From JAAXGX01 sp965221595 (lineage in GTDB: Bacteria; Acidobacteriota; Vicinamibacteria; Vicinamibacterales; UBA8438), in contig OZ244900.1 in the NCBI GenBank assembly GCA_965221595.1, forward strand, positions 930,001 to 994,000: DNA of 64,000 nt. The letters run 5' to 3'. The translations under genes and the position numbers were made by a program. Below are positions 36,406 through 44,873 of this stretch, one piece after another; the stretch's first letter is position 1, and each line of letters opens with the position of its first letter. The notes beneath the pieces are model-generated. The model did no database searches and was not told the origin of the DNA. It saw only the letters and a list, made by a program, of their open reading frames with translations.

Positions 36406-38019
36406 CTACCGGGCCGGGTCCCGGCGCGCCGCCACGAGTCCCCGCAGCCGTTCGTGGGTGGTGCCGGGGATGCCCAGGCTGGTATCGGCGCCGAGCCCCG
36501 CGAGCAGGGTCGCCACCGCGGGCCATTCCTGGTAGTGGAACGACTGCTTCGCGCCCTCGGCCAAGCGGAAGGCAGTCCGCCCCCGCCAGTCGCGTGCGTC
36601 GATGTCGGCGCCGTGCGCCACGAGCAGCTCGACCAGTTCGTTCAGGCCGCTGAACGCCGCGCAGTGCAGCGCCGTGAAGTCGCCCTCGTTGGCGGCGTTT
36701 ACGCTCACGCCGGCCGCGATGAGGATGCCGGCCGCCTCTTCCGCCATCGGTTGGCGCGCAGCCCGTGGCGTGTTCGTCCAGTGGGCCGTCCGCCCGCAGC
36801 CGGCCGCTGCCATCAGCGGTGTGGTGCCGTCGACCGAGGTGATGCCGGGACTGGCCCCGGCGGCGAGCAGGCTGCGCAGGATGTCGCCGGTCGAGCGGTG
36901 CGTCTGCCAGCCGAACCGCATCCGTCCCGGACCGGGATTGGTGGCGAAGGCGGCCACCCACAGCGGCGTGGCGCCCGCCACGTCGCCGGTGCCGGTCGTG
37001 AAGGTGTCGTAGGCGCCGTTGCGTACGAAGCCCTGCTCCGTCATGCCGGAGGCCGTCATGCGCACGTTCGGATCGGCGCCGTTGGCCAACAGGGCGTCGA
37101 CCAGCGGCAGGCGGTCGTCGAGCGCCAGCCGGCTGCTGGGTGCTCGCGACGACCCGGCGCGTGCGCGCGGGCCCCCGTGCCGGCGGTTCCAGGCCTTGAG
37201 CCACGTCTCGACCGGGCCGGCGGCGGCATGCAGGGCCGTGACCCCGTCGACCGCGCCGTTCGGGTCCGCGCCGCGCTCGAGCAGGAAGTGCGCGAAGGCG
37301 CTCTGCCCGACGATGACGGCATAGGCCAGCGGATGCGCGCCGTCCGACCCGGTGTCGTCGACGCCGGCGCCGGCGGCCAGCAGCATCCCGGCCGTTTCGA
37401 TGTCGCCGTTCCCGGCTGCCGCAATCAGCGGCGAGAGCGCCTGCCGCGGGTTGGGACCCACGGCGGCACCGCCGGCGATCAGGGCGCGGACGATGTCGCG
37501 GTGGCTCTCGGCCACGGCCCACATCAGCGCGGTCTCGTGCGTGGCGGTCGTGGCGGCGTCGACGTCGGCACCGTGTGCCAGCAGGGCCTCGACCACGGCG
37601 AGGCTGCCCGTGCGCGCCGCGGTCATCAGCGGCGTCAGGCCGTTGGTCTGGGCGATGTTGGGATCCGCGCCGGCAGCGAGAAGGCGGTCGACCAGGGCCC
37701 GGCTCGCATTCTCGCAGGCCCGCGCGAGCGGGGTCACGCCGTGGTCGTCGGCCGCGTCGGGGTCGGCGCCGGCGCGCAGGAGCAGGTCGACGGCCTCGCC
37801 GTCGTCCCAGTGGGCGGCCCACAGGAGCGCCGTCGCGCCGTCGGCGCGCGCGGTGTCCGGGTCGAGTCCCGCGTCGAGCAGGGCGCGGACGCGCGCGGTG
37901 TCCCGGTCCGCCATCGCGTCCACGAGGCGCAGGTCCGGCGGCGCGGCCATGAGGCTGCCGGCCGCGGCCACGAGGAAGGCGAGATACAGGCCGGCGAAAC
38001 GCCTGGTCGGAACGCGCAT
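36406..38019 (-). CDS. Secreted ankyrin-repeat protein
   Basis: A 537-residue exported protein: a signal peptide to about residue 25 (AGSLMAAPPD), then roughly ten ankyrin repeats from residue 29 to 515. Typical units are DGATALLWAAHWDDGEAVDL, LLRAGADPDAADDHGVTPLA, LLAHGADVDAATTATHETAL and LLVAHGADIDARDWRGRTAF. A gap of about 100 residues around 270-370 is less regular (GGPRARAGSSRAPSSRL). Ankyrin repeats mediate protein contacts; here they would act in the periplasm or outside. No other domain is seen. Start ATG 38019. It is upstream of, and probably co-transcribed with, the cytochrome c' gene, and divergent from the DUF1592 cytochrome gene. Confidence 0.9.
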   Translation of the reverse strand: MRVPTRRFAGLYLAFLVAAAGSLMAAPPDLRLVDAMADRDTARVRALLDAGLDPDTARADGATALLWAAHWDDGEAVDLLLRAGADPDAADDHGVTPLARACENASRALVDRLLAAGADPNIAQTNGLTPLMTAARTGSLAVVEALLAHGADVDAATTATHETALMWAVAESHRDIVRALIAGGAAVGPNPRQALSPLIAAAGNGDIETAGMLLAAGAGVDDTGSDGAHPLAYAVIVGQSAFAHFLLERGADPNGAVDGVTALHAAAGPVETWLKAWNRRHGGPRARAGSSRAPSSRLALDDRLPLVDALLANGADPNVRMTASGMTEQGFVRNGAYDTFTTGTGDVAGATPLWVAAFATNPGPGRMRFGWQTHRSTGDILRSLLAAGASPGITSVDGTTPLMAAAGCGRTAHWTNTPRAARQPMAEEAAGILIAAGVSVNAANEGDFTALHCAAFSGLNELVELLVAHGADIDARDWRGRTAFRLAEGAKQSFHYQEWPAVATLLAGLGADTSLGIPGTTHERLRGLVAARRDPAR

Positions 38020-38244
38020 GGTGTCCTCCCGGGTTCGGGTTCGCTGCGAGCCGTCGATTCAGCTGCCCCGCATTCTAGCAGCCCGTGGCAAAAGTCCCCC
38101 TGCATTCGACGGGCACTGCATACCGCCTGACGGCGTTGCTCCCCGGTCGACTATGCCCAATAGGCTCCCTCGTCGCGCCTTGCCGGGCGGGCGCCGCGCC
38201 CGGCGCAGTGCAACGCAGGGTTTCACGACGGGCTGCCAGCTTTC

Positions 38245-38273
38245 TTGCCTGCCGGCGGCAAAGGTGGTACACA
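38245..38273 (+). promoter_or_regulatory. Candidate sigma70-type promoter for the DUF1592/DUF1552 pair
   Basis: TTGCCT (38245-38250), 17-base spacer, TACACA (38268-38273), about 40 bases upstream of the ATG. Both hexamers are partial matches with ideal spacing. The rest of the 295-base gap from 38020 shows no gene. Confidence 0.4.
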
Positions 38274-38314
38274 AGGTCGAACACGCGGGCGGGCGACCGC
38301 CGGAAGGCTGCATT

Positions 38315-40729
38315 ATGTCCAAGCTGAGAGTGGTAGGCGCCGTATGTCTCGCGGGCATGGTCGTGGCAGCGGCGCGGCCGGCTGCGGCGCAGACCGGGAC
38401 GCCGTCGCGCGCGCTCCTCGACCGGTACTGCGTGACCTGTCACAACGAGCGGTTGCAGACCGCCGGCGTAATGTTCGACCAGGTCGACCTCGGCGAGGTG
38501 GCTGCCCACCGCGAGCTCTTCGAGCGGGTCGCCAGGAAGTTGCGCAGCGGGCAGATGCCGCCGCAGGGGCGGCCGCGGCCCGCGCCGGCCGCAGTCGATG
38601 CGTTCCTGACGGTGCTCGAGGCCGAGCTAGACCGGGTGGCGGCCGCCGCGCCGAACCCCGGCCGCGTCGCGTCGCACCGCCTGAATCGGACCGAGTACGT
38701 GAATGCGGTGCGCGATTTGCTGGCGCTCGAGATCGACGGCGAGGCGCTGCTCCCGAGCGACATGGCCGGCTTCGGGTTCGACAACAACGCCGAGGTGCTG
38801 GCCATGACCCCGGCGTTGATGGACCGCTACATCACCGCGGCCACCAAGGTCAGCCGCCTCGCGGTCGGCACGCTCGAGAACCGCCCGGCCATCCAGACGT
38901 ACCGCATCCCCACGGGGACGCGGCAGGAAGCCCGCATGGGCGAAAACCTGCCGTTCGCTACCCACGGCGGTCTGGCCGCGCGTCATGCCTTCTCGCTCGA
39001 CGGCGACTATCTCTTCCGCATCCGCCTGCAGCGGAGCGACGTCGGGGAGACGATCTTCGGCAACATCGCGGAGCGCGAGTACCACATCGAGCTGCGCATC
39101 GATCACGCGCTCGTCGGGCGCCTCGCGGTCGGCGGCAGGTTCGCGGGGCAGGTCGAGTACACCCTCACCGGCGGCGGCATCGCACCGCCGGACGACGACA
39201 TCGTGCACCAGCAGATCGCGCTCTACAACCAGACTGCCGATAACGATCTGGCGGTGCGCCTCCCGGTCCGGGCCGGCACGCGGCTCGTCTCGGTGGCCTT
39301 CACGGACGTGGCTCCGTCGGCCTCCCGGGGCGAGGGCGACAACGTGGTGGCCGGCATCGCGACGTTGGAGATCCACGGACCGTTCCTGGGGCGGGTTCCG
39401 GAAGATACGCCGAGCCGCGGACGCATCTTCGTGTGCCGGCCGGCTACGCCGCAGGACGAGCAGCCATGTGCGCGGGAGATCGTCCGCACACTGGCGCGTC
39501 GGGCGTATCGCCGCCCCGTGACGGACGCCGACCTGGCGCCCCTGATGGCGATCTACCAGATCGGGCGCGCCGCGGGGGACTTCGAGAGCGGCGTGGCGCG
39601 TGCGCTCGAGGCGCTGCTGAGCATGCCCGCGTTCCTGATGCGCGCGGAGTCCGATCCGATCGACGCCCCGGACGGGACCGCCTACCGGATCAGCGACCTG
39701 GAGCTGGCGTCGCGCCTGTCCTTCTTCCTGTGGCGCAGCATTCCGGATGACGAGCTGCTGGAGGTGGCCGCGAGCGGCCGGCTGCGCGAGCCCGCGGTGC
39801 TGGCGCGGCAGACGCGCCGCATGCTCGCGGATCGGCGCGCGACGCGCTGGATGAACGACTTCCTCGGCCAGTGGCTGCAGATTCGCAATCTCGAGACGAT
39901 GGTGCCCGATCCGCTGCGGTTTCCCGGTTTCGACGCCACGCTCCGCGAGGCGATGCTGCGCGAGACCGAACTGTTCTTCGAGAGCCAGGTGCGCGCCGAC
40001 CGCAGCGTGCTCGACCTCCTGCGGGCCGACTACACCTATCTGAACGCCAGGCTGGCGGACCATTACGGCATTCCCGGCGTATACGGCAGCCACTTTCGCC
40101 GCACCCCGGTTCCGGACGCCTCGCGGCAGGGGCTGCTGGGACACGGCAGCGTCCTCACCGTGACTTCCTACGCCGATCGCACATCGGTCGTGCTCAGGGG
40201 CAAGTGGGTGCTCGAAACGCTGCTCGGTTCACCGCCGCCGCCGCCGCCCGCGAACGTGCCGCCGCTGCCGGAGAACGACGAGCGGAGCAGGCCGACGTCG
40301 CTGCGCGAGCGGATGGAACAACACCGCTCGAACCCCGTGTGCGCGACCTGCCACGCGAACCTCGATCCGCTGGGCTTTGCCCTCGAGAACTTCGACGCCA
40401 TCGGCCGCTGGCGCGAGGACGACGAGGGTGCGGCAATCGACTCCGCGATCACCTGGCGGGACATCCACATCGAGAACCCCGCGGCGTTTCGGGCGGCGCT
40501 CCTGGAGCAGAGCGAGGAGGAGTTCGTACGTACCGTCGTCGAGAAGCTGATGACGTATGCTCTCGGCCGCGGCCTCGACTATCTGGATGCGTCCACGGTG
40601 CGCGGGATTGCGCGGGACGCGGCCCGCGACGACTATCGCTGGTCGTCGCTCATTCTCGGCGTCGTCGAAAGCGCCCCGTTCCAGCAGCGGCTGGTGCGGG
40701 AACCTGGTCAACAACAAGCGGAGCAGTAG
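38315..40729 (+). CDS. DUF1592-family secreted c-type cytochrome (PSCyt3/DUF1587/1592/1588/1585)
   Basis: An 804-residue exported protein of the large family typical of Acidobacteria and Planctomycetes. The signal peptide ends AARPAAAQTG. An N-terminal heme motif CVTCH (about 40-44) is followed by the DUF1587 segment (RLNRTEYVNAVRDLLAL), a middle beta domain, the DUF1592 segment (FVCRPATPQDEQPCAREIVR; LSFFLWRSIPDDELLE), DUF1588 (DYTYLNARLADHYGIPGVYG; VLTVTSYADRTSVVLRGKWV) with a second heme motif CATCH, and DUF1585 (VEKLMTYALGRGLDYLD). The function is unknown; it is likely an extracellular redox or polymer-degrading component. ATG 38315 has GGAAGG upstream. It is followed after 22 bases by the DUF1552 gene, its usual partner. 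Confidence 0.93.
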   Translation: MSKLRVVGAVCLAGMVVAAARPAAAQTGTPSRALLDRYCVTCHNERLQTAGVMFDQVDLGEVAAHRELFERVARKLRSGQMPPQGRPRPAPAAVDAFLTVLEAELDRVAAAAPNPGRVASHRLNRTEYVNAVRDLLALEIDGEALLPSDMAGFGFDNNAEVLAMTPALMDRYITAATKVSRLAVGTLENRPAIQTYRIPTGTRQEARMGENLPFATHGGLAARHAFSLDGDYLFRIRLQRSDVGETIFGNIAEREYHIELRIDHALVGRLAVGGRFAGQVEYTLTGGGIAPPDDDIVHQQIALYNQTADNDLAVRLPVRAGTRLVSVAFTDVAPSASRGEGDNVVAGIATLEIHGPFLGRVPEDTPSRGRIFVCRPATPQDEQPCAREIVRTLARRAYRRPVTDADLAPLMAIYQIGRAAGDFESGVARALEALLSMPAFLMRAESDPIDAPDGTAYRISDLELASRLSFFLWRSIPDDELLEVAASGRLREPAVLARQTRRMLADRRATRWMNDFLGQWLQIRNLETMVPDPLRFPGFDATLREAMLRETELFFESQVRADRSVLDLLRADYTYLNARLADHYGIPGVYGSHFRRTPVPDASRQGLLGHGSVLTVTSYADRTSVVLRGKWVLETLLGSPPPPPPANVPPLPENDERSRPTSLRERMEQHRSNPVCATCHANLDPLGFALENFDAIGRWREDDEGAAIDSAITWRDIHIENPAAFRAALLEQSEEEFVRTVVEKLMTYALGRGLDYLDASTVRGIARDAARDDYRWSSLILGVVESAPFQQRLVREPGQQQAEQ

Positions 40730-40752
40730 CCCACAGGCGGAGCAATAGCCCA
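40718..40752. repeat. 19-bp-period tandem duplication across the DUF1592/DUF1552 junction
   Basis: GCGGAGCAGTAGCCCA (40718-40733) and GCGGAGCAATAGCCCA (40737-40752) differ at one base. The first unit holds the TAG stop of the DUF1592 gene. The second holds a second TAG, the GGAG ribosome-binding element and the A of the DUF1552 ATG. Confidence 0.85.
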
Positions 40753-42101
40753 TGTTCATCACCAAGAAGCGTTTGTCTCGTCGGGCGGTGTTGCGCGGTG
40801 CCGGAGCCACGCTGGCCCTGCCGTTGCTGGACGCCATGGTGCCCGCGCTCACGGCGCTGAGTCGGACGGCGGCGTCACCGGCGCGGTTGCGCCGGCTGGG
40901 CGTCTTCTACGTGCCCAACGGCATGTCCATGGGCTATTGGTGGCCCCAGGCCGAAGGGCCGATCGACGCCATGCCCCCGACGCTGCAGTCGCTTTCCGCC
41001 CTGAAGAACAAGGTGCTGCTGCTGGGCGGCCTGGCCGACAAGCCGGCCGACCTCATGGAAGGTGGCGGCGACCACGCCCGGTCGGCGGGCACCTTCCTGA
41101 CGGCCACCACGTTCAAGCTGACTGCCGGCGCCGACGTGTACGCCGCCGTGTCCATGGACCAGGTGGCCGCGCGTGAACTCGGCAAGGAGACCCAGCTCAC
41201 GTCACTGGAGCTCGGCATCGAGTCGAACGCGATGGTGGGCACCTGCGACGGCGGGTCCAGCTGCGCCTACACGAACACCATCGCCTGGCGCACACCGACC
41301 ACGCCGCTGCCCGTCGAGCGCGACCCACGCGCCGTCTTCGAGCGTCTCTTCGGCACCAGCGGCAGCACGGATCCGGCGGCCCGGCTGGCCCGGCTCCAAC
41401 GCGACCGGACCATCATCGACGCCGTCTCGTCCGAGCTGAAGCGCCTGGAGCGCATCCTCGGCGCGGGCGACCGCCTCAAGGTGGCCGAGTACGTCGACTC
41501 GGTCCGCGACGTCGAGCGGCGCATCCGCACGGCCGAGCTGCAGAGCTCGCGCGAGCTGCCGCTGGTGGACGAGCCCGCGGGCATCCCGGACGACTACGCC
41601 ACGCACGCGAAGCTCCAGATGGATCTGCTCGCGCTCGCGTTCCAGACCGACCTGACCCGCGTCAGCACCTTCATGCTGGCCAAGGAGGTCAGCGGCCGGG
41701 CCTACCCCGAGATCGGCGTCTCCGACTCGCATCATCCGTTGTCGCATCACCAGGACGAGTACGGGAAGCTCGAGCGCCTGCACAAGATCAACGAGTACCA
41801 CTTCCAGCAGTTCGCGCACCTGGTGGCCAGGATGGAGGCGATGCCGGAGGGCGACGGCACGATGCTGGACCACACGGTCTTCCTATACGGGACCGGCATC
41901 AGCGACAGCAACACGCACTTCCACGACGACCTGCCGGTCGCGGTGGTCGGGGGGCAGAGTTCGGGGATTCGTGGCGGCCGCTACGTCCGGCATCCGATGG
42001 GGACGCCGATCTCCAATCTCTACGTATCGCTGCTCGATCGGCTCGGCGTGCGCGTCGACAGTTTCGGTGACAGCTCCGGCCGGATCGAGACGCTGACCTG
42101 A
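40752..42101 (+). CDS. DUF1552 secreted protein
   Basis: A 449-residue protein with a Tat-like N-terminus (KKRLSRRAVLRGAGATLALP) suggesting folded export. The DUF1552 core is plain: RLGVFYVPNGMSMGYWWPQA, LGGLADKPADLMEGGGDHAR, SSCAYTNTIAW, VSDSHHPLSHHQDEYGKLER and FLYGTGISDSNTHFHDDLPV. The fold resembles the alkaline-phosphatase/sulfatase-like DUF1501 group, with several His/Asp that might bind metal, but no activity is proven. It accompanies DUF1592 cytochromes in genome after genome, so the two probably work together. Its ribosome-binding site lies in a small duplicated segment. Confidence 0.92.
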   Translation: MFITKKRLSRRAVLRGAGATLALPLLDAMVPALTALSRTAASPARLRRLGVFYVPNGMSMGYWWPQAEGPIDAMPPTLQSLSALKNKVLLLGGLADKPADLMEGGGDHARSAGTFLTATTFKLTAGADVYAAVSMDQVAARELGKETQLTSLELGIESNAMVGTCDGGSSCAYTNTIAWRTPTTPLPVERDPRAVFERLFGTSGSTDPAARLARLQRDRTIIDAVSSELKRLERILGAGDRLKVAEYVDSVRDVERRIRTAELQSSRELPLVDEPAGIPDDYATHAKLQMDLLALAFQTDLTRVSTFMLAKEVSGRAYPEIGVSDSHHPLSHHQDEYGKLERLHKINEYHFQQFAHLVARMEAMPEGDGTMLDHTVFLYGTGISDSNTHFHDDLPVAVVGGQSSGIRGGRYVRHPMGTPISNLYVSLLDRLGVRVDSFGDSSGRIETLT

Positions 42102-42178
42102 GGCGGGCACCGGCACGCCGGCCGGGCGCGCGTGCCGCAGTCGGCCGCTCGCCCGGCGCAGCTGTCGGCAGGCGCGCG

Positions 42179-43498
42179 TCAGCCCGGCTCGGTCGCCTGT
42201 TCGCGGTCGGGAACGAAGCCGCGCTGCAGATCGAGTGCCAGCGGCGGCGGCTCGTGCTCCACGAGATACGCGAACTCGTCCCGGAAGCGCTCCAGGGGCA
42301 TGCCGGCCGTCGCTGCCAGGTTCGCCAGCTGGTGCGGGTCGTCGAAGTCTTCGCGGCGCAGGCGCAGCATGTACTGGCGGGCGATGCGGTAGCGGCTCGA
42401 GTCGATGTCGACCAGCCGCACGCTCGCGCGGCCGGTACTCGGGTCGATCAGCCTGTCGAACGGGACCGGGATGAACTGCCCCGCCTGCATCGAGATCATC
42501 GCGGCGTTGCCACCGGCCAGTACGTAGCGGGCCGCGCAGTAGCCGAGGTCGCGCGTGTACTCCATGTCGGCCGGGATCGGGTCGGCGCAGCGCAGCTCGT
42601 AGCCGATGTTCTTGGCGACGATGGTCGTCTTGAGCCCCCACTCCGCCAGCCGTGCGGCGACGGCAGCCTTGAGCAGCGCGCCGATGTCGATCTCGGCCAG
42701 CCGCACGTTGTCGTGGGCGTCGCGCTCGACACTCTCGAGCCCGGTCAGGTCGTCCGGATCGATGCCGAGGATGAGGCCCTCGGCCAGCACCGCCACCCCG
42801 TCTCGCCGGCCGGCGGCCCGGCGCTTGATGATGGCGCCGGCCAGCGTGTCGACCAGCGTCCCGAAACGCAGCCGCCGGCCGCCGAACTCCTCCGGAATGA
42901 GCGTCAGCGTGGCCCCGGCCGACTTGCCGATGCCGAGCGCAAGGTGTCCCGCCTTGCGTCCCATCGCCGTCACGAAGTACCAGCGCGACGTCGTCTTCGC
43001 GTCGACCATCAGGTTTTTGAGGATCTCGACGCCGGCGTGCCGCGCCGTCTGAAAACCGAACGTGTCCACGTAGGGCGGCAGGTCCAGGTCGTTGTCGATC
43101 GTCTTCGGCACGTGCACCACGCGGATGCGCCCCGCGGCGCGCTGCACGAGGCGATGGGCCGAGTACGCGGTGTCGTCGCCCCCGATGGTGATCAGCCGCG
43201 TCACGCCCAGGCGCAGCAGCGACAGCACCGTGTTCTCGAGGTGCTCCTCTTGCAAGGTCGGGTTGGCGCGCGAGATCCCGATGTGCGAGCCGCCCCGAAA
43301 GTGGATGCGGCTCACCCCCTCGATGGTGAGCGGCGTGACGTGGTCGACGTCGCCCTGCATGATCCACTCGAAGCCGTCGTGGATTCCGATGACGCCCACG
43401 TCCGCCAGCCTGCCGCGGATGGTTGCCGCGCTGATGACGCTGTTGATGCCGGGTGCCGGCCCACCGGCCACGAGAATCGCGAGCTTTTCGTGCTGCAT
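42179..43498 (-). CDS. pfp: 6-phosphofructokinase, PPi-type
   Basis: A 439-residue PfkA-superfamily enzyme that phosphorylates fructose 6-phosphate. The nucleotide-binding site reads ITIGGDDTAYSA: GGDD in place of the GGDG of ATP enzymes. The catalytic loop is VPKTIDNDLDLP, with Lys after Pro. Both are marks of pyrophosphate-dependent enzymes. Other motifs are the start ILVAGGPAPGINSVISAA, FGFQTARHAGVEIL and MGRKAGHLALGIG. Pyrophosphate use would make the step reversible. The last 20 residues are variable. ATG 43498. It is transcribed alone from the gap carrying an R2 repeat. Confidence 0.92.
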   Translation of the reverse strand: MQHEKLAILVAGGPAPGINSVISAATIRGRLADVGVIGIHDGFEWIMQGDVDHVTPLTIEGVSRIHFRGGSHIGISRANPTLQEEHLENTVLSLLRLGVTRLITIGGDDTAYSAHRLVQRAAGRIRVVHVPKTIDNDLDLPPYVDTFGFQTARHAGVEILKNLMVDAKTTSRWYFVTAMGRKAGHLALGIGKSAGATLTLIPEEFGGRRLRFGTLVDTLAGAIIKRRAAGRRDGVAVLAEGLILGIDPDDLTGLESVERDAHDNVRLAEIDIGALLKAAVAARLAEWGLKTTIVAKNIGYELRCADPIPADMEYTRDLGYCAARYVLAGGNAAMISMQAGQFIPVPFDRLIDPSTGRASVRLVDIDSSRYRIARQYMLRLRREDFDDPHQLANLAATAGMPLERFRDEFAYLVEHEPPPLALDLQRGFVPDREQATEPG

Positions 43499-43513
43499 GA
43501 GAGAGGCGCGCCG

Positions 43514-43536
43514 TCTGCGCCGTTCTACGGCGCAGA
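43514..43536. repeat. Palindromic repeat family R2, copy 3 (perfect hairpin)
   Basis: TCTGCGCCGT, loop TCT, ACGGCGCAGA: a perfect 10-bp stem with a three-base loop. The loop and first stem base supply the TAG stop (43527-43525, minus strand) of the TPR gene. Flanks (CTCCTGCC) also match copy 1 at 9656. Confidence 0.75.
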
Positions 43537-44793
43537 CTCCTGCCGGGTGGACTCCGGATCCGGCAGGGGATACCCATGCCGCTTCAGGCGTTCAGCGGCG
43601 TCGGCGCAGCGCCGGTGCCGCACCTGGCGGCAGAGCCTGCGACCGCGGTCGTAGGCTGCCCGCGCGCCCCGCCGATCGCCCTCCAGGTCCGCGATCTTGC
43701 CCAGCTCGATCCGGGCCTGTCCCTCGACCCAGGCCGCGGCCGGCCCGGCGGCGGCCGCGGCGAGGTCCGGCACTGCCTCGGCGCTGCGGCCGCGCGCCAC
43801 GCGGGCCGCGCCCCGCACGAGGTGCCAGACGGCCTGCTCGCCCTCCATCCGCGTCCGATCGTCCTGCGCCAGGGCGGAGAACCCGGCGTCGATGGCCCGC
43901 TCCGCAGCAACCGCTCGCTCGTCGCGCAGCCAGGTGGCTGCGGATTCGAGCCAGAGCAGACGGTTGCGGGGGAAGCGGCGGCGGAGGTCGTTCAAGGCCC
44001 GCTGCGCCCCGCCGTACTCGCGCTCACGGTTGTGCAGCAGGACGAGCGCGAACTGGGCCTCGGCGCGGGTCTCGCCGGGGTAGGCGGCCGCTTCCTCGAT
44101 GAGCCGGATGGCCTCCTCCCTGCCGCCATCGAATCCGACCAGATAGGCCAGCATCCGCAGCGCCCGAGGCAGCAGCGAGACCAGGTAGCGATACATGCCC
44201 AGCGTCAACGCGGCGTCCTTGCGGCGCGGGTCGAGCTCGAGCACGGTCTGGTGCGCTTCATAGGCCTGCTTCGCCTGGCGCAGCGCCGGCAGGACGTCAC
44301 CCTCGATGGAGGCCCGGTACGAGGCCGCGAGCGCGACCGAGGCGCCCAGCTCGTAGTGGGCGTCGGGGTCGTCCGGCGCGCGGCGCACGGCAGCCTCCGA
44401 CAGCGCTACGGCCTGCTCGCTGTGCGACTCGAACGTGCGAGCGAGATCCTCGGGCGGCTTCGGGGTTCTGACGCGCCGGCGACCGACCGTGCCGCCCGGG
44501 CTGGACAGGTTGTTGTCGACCAGGACGCGGCCCTGCAGGAAGAGGATGCGCAACCAGGTGATGGCCGCCAACCCGCGATGGGCGGCCGGGTCGTCCGGGG
44601 TCTCCCGGATGGCCTGCGTGAAGACCGCGACCGCTTCGTCGTGGTCCAGGTTGTATGCCAGGTCGTAGCCCTGCTGCAGCAGATCGGCACGGCGCTCGGA
44701 TCCCTCCGCGGCAGCGACGAACGCGAGCAATGCCGTCGGCAGCGCGGCGGCGAGAACGGCAGTCGCGGCCGGCCGGTAAGCGGAAGCGGGCAT
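43525..44793 (-). CDS. TPR-repeat protein with signal peptide
   Basis: A 422-residue exported protein. The N-terminal hydrophobic segment is ATAVLAAALPTALLAFVAAA, followed by TPR-like helix pairs over most of its length (GYDLAYNLDHDEAVAVFTQA; PDAHYELGASVALAASYRAS; AAYDRGRRLCRQVRHRRCAD). One segment, FLQGRVLVDNNLSSPGGTVG, is conserved in related acidobacterial proteins as far as I recall, but I know no function. It is probably a periplasmic scaffold. ATG 44793 is chosen over an upstream start at 44850 because the signal peptide begins directly after it. Its stop lies in the loop of an R2 palindromic repeat. Confidence 0.85.
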   Translation of the reverse strand: MPASAYRPAATAVLAAALPTALLAFVAAAEGSERRADLLQQGYDLAYNLDHDEAVAVFTQAIRETPDDPAAHRGLAAITWLRILFLQGRVLVDNNLSSPGGTVGRRRVRTPKPPEDLARTFESHSEQAVALSEAAVRRAPDDPDAHYELGASVALAASYRASIEGDVLPALRQAKQAYEAHQTVLELDPRRKDAALTLGMYRYLVSLLPRALRMLAYLVGFDGGREEAIRLIEEAAAYPGETRAEAQFALVLLHNREREYGGAQRALNDLRRRFPRNRLLWLESAATWLRDERAVAAERAIDAGFSALAQDDRTRMEGEQAVWHLVRGAARVARGRSAEAVPDLAAAAAGPAAAWVEGQARIELGKIADLEGDRRGARAAYDRGRRLCRQVRHRRCADAAERLKRHGYPLPDPESTRQESAP

Positions 44794-44873
44794 CCTGCGC
44801 CAATGATAGCGGGCCGCTACCGGCTTGTCAGCGCCGCGGCGGACTTGCACGCCGCCCGGCCGCGGGGGACACT

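Noticed and set aside
37352..38314. A 321-codon upstream extension of the DUF1592 protein
   Set aside because: It is antisense to the ankyrin gene and would bury the signal peptide. ATG 38315 with GGAAGG is the better start.
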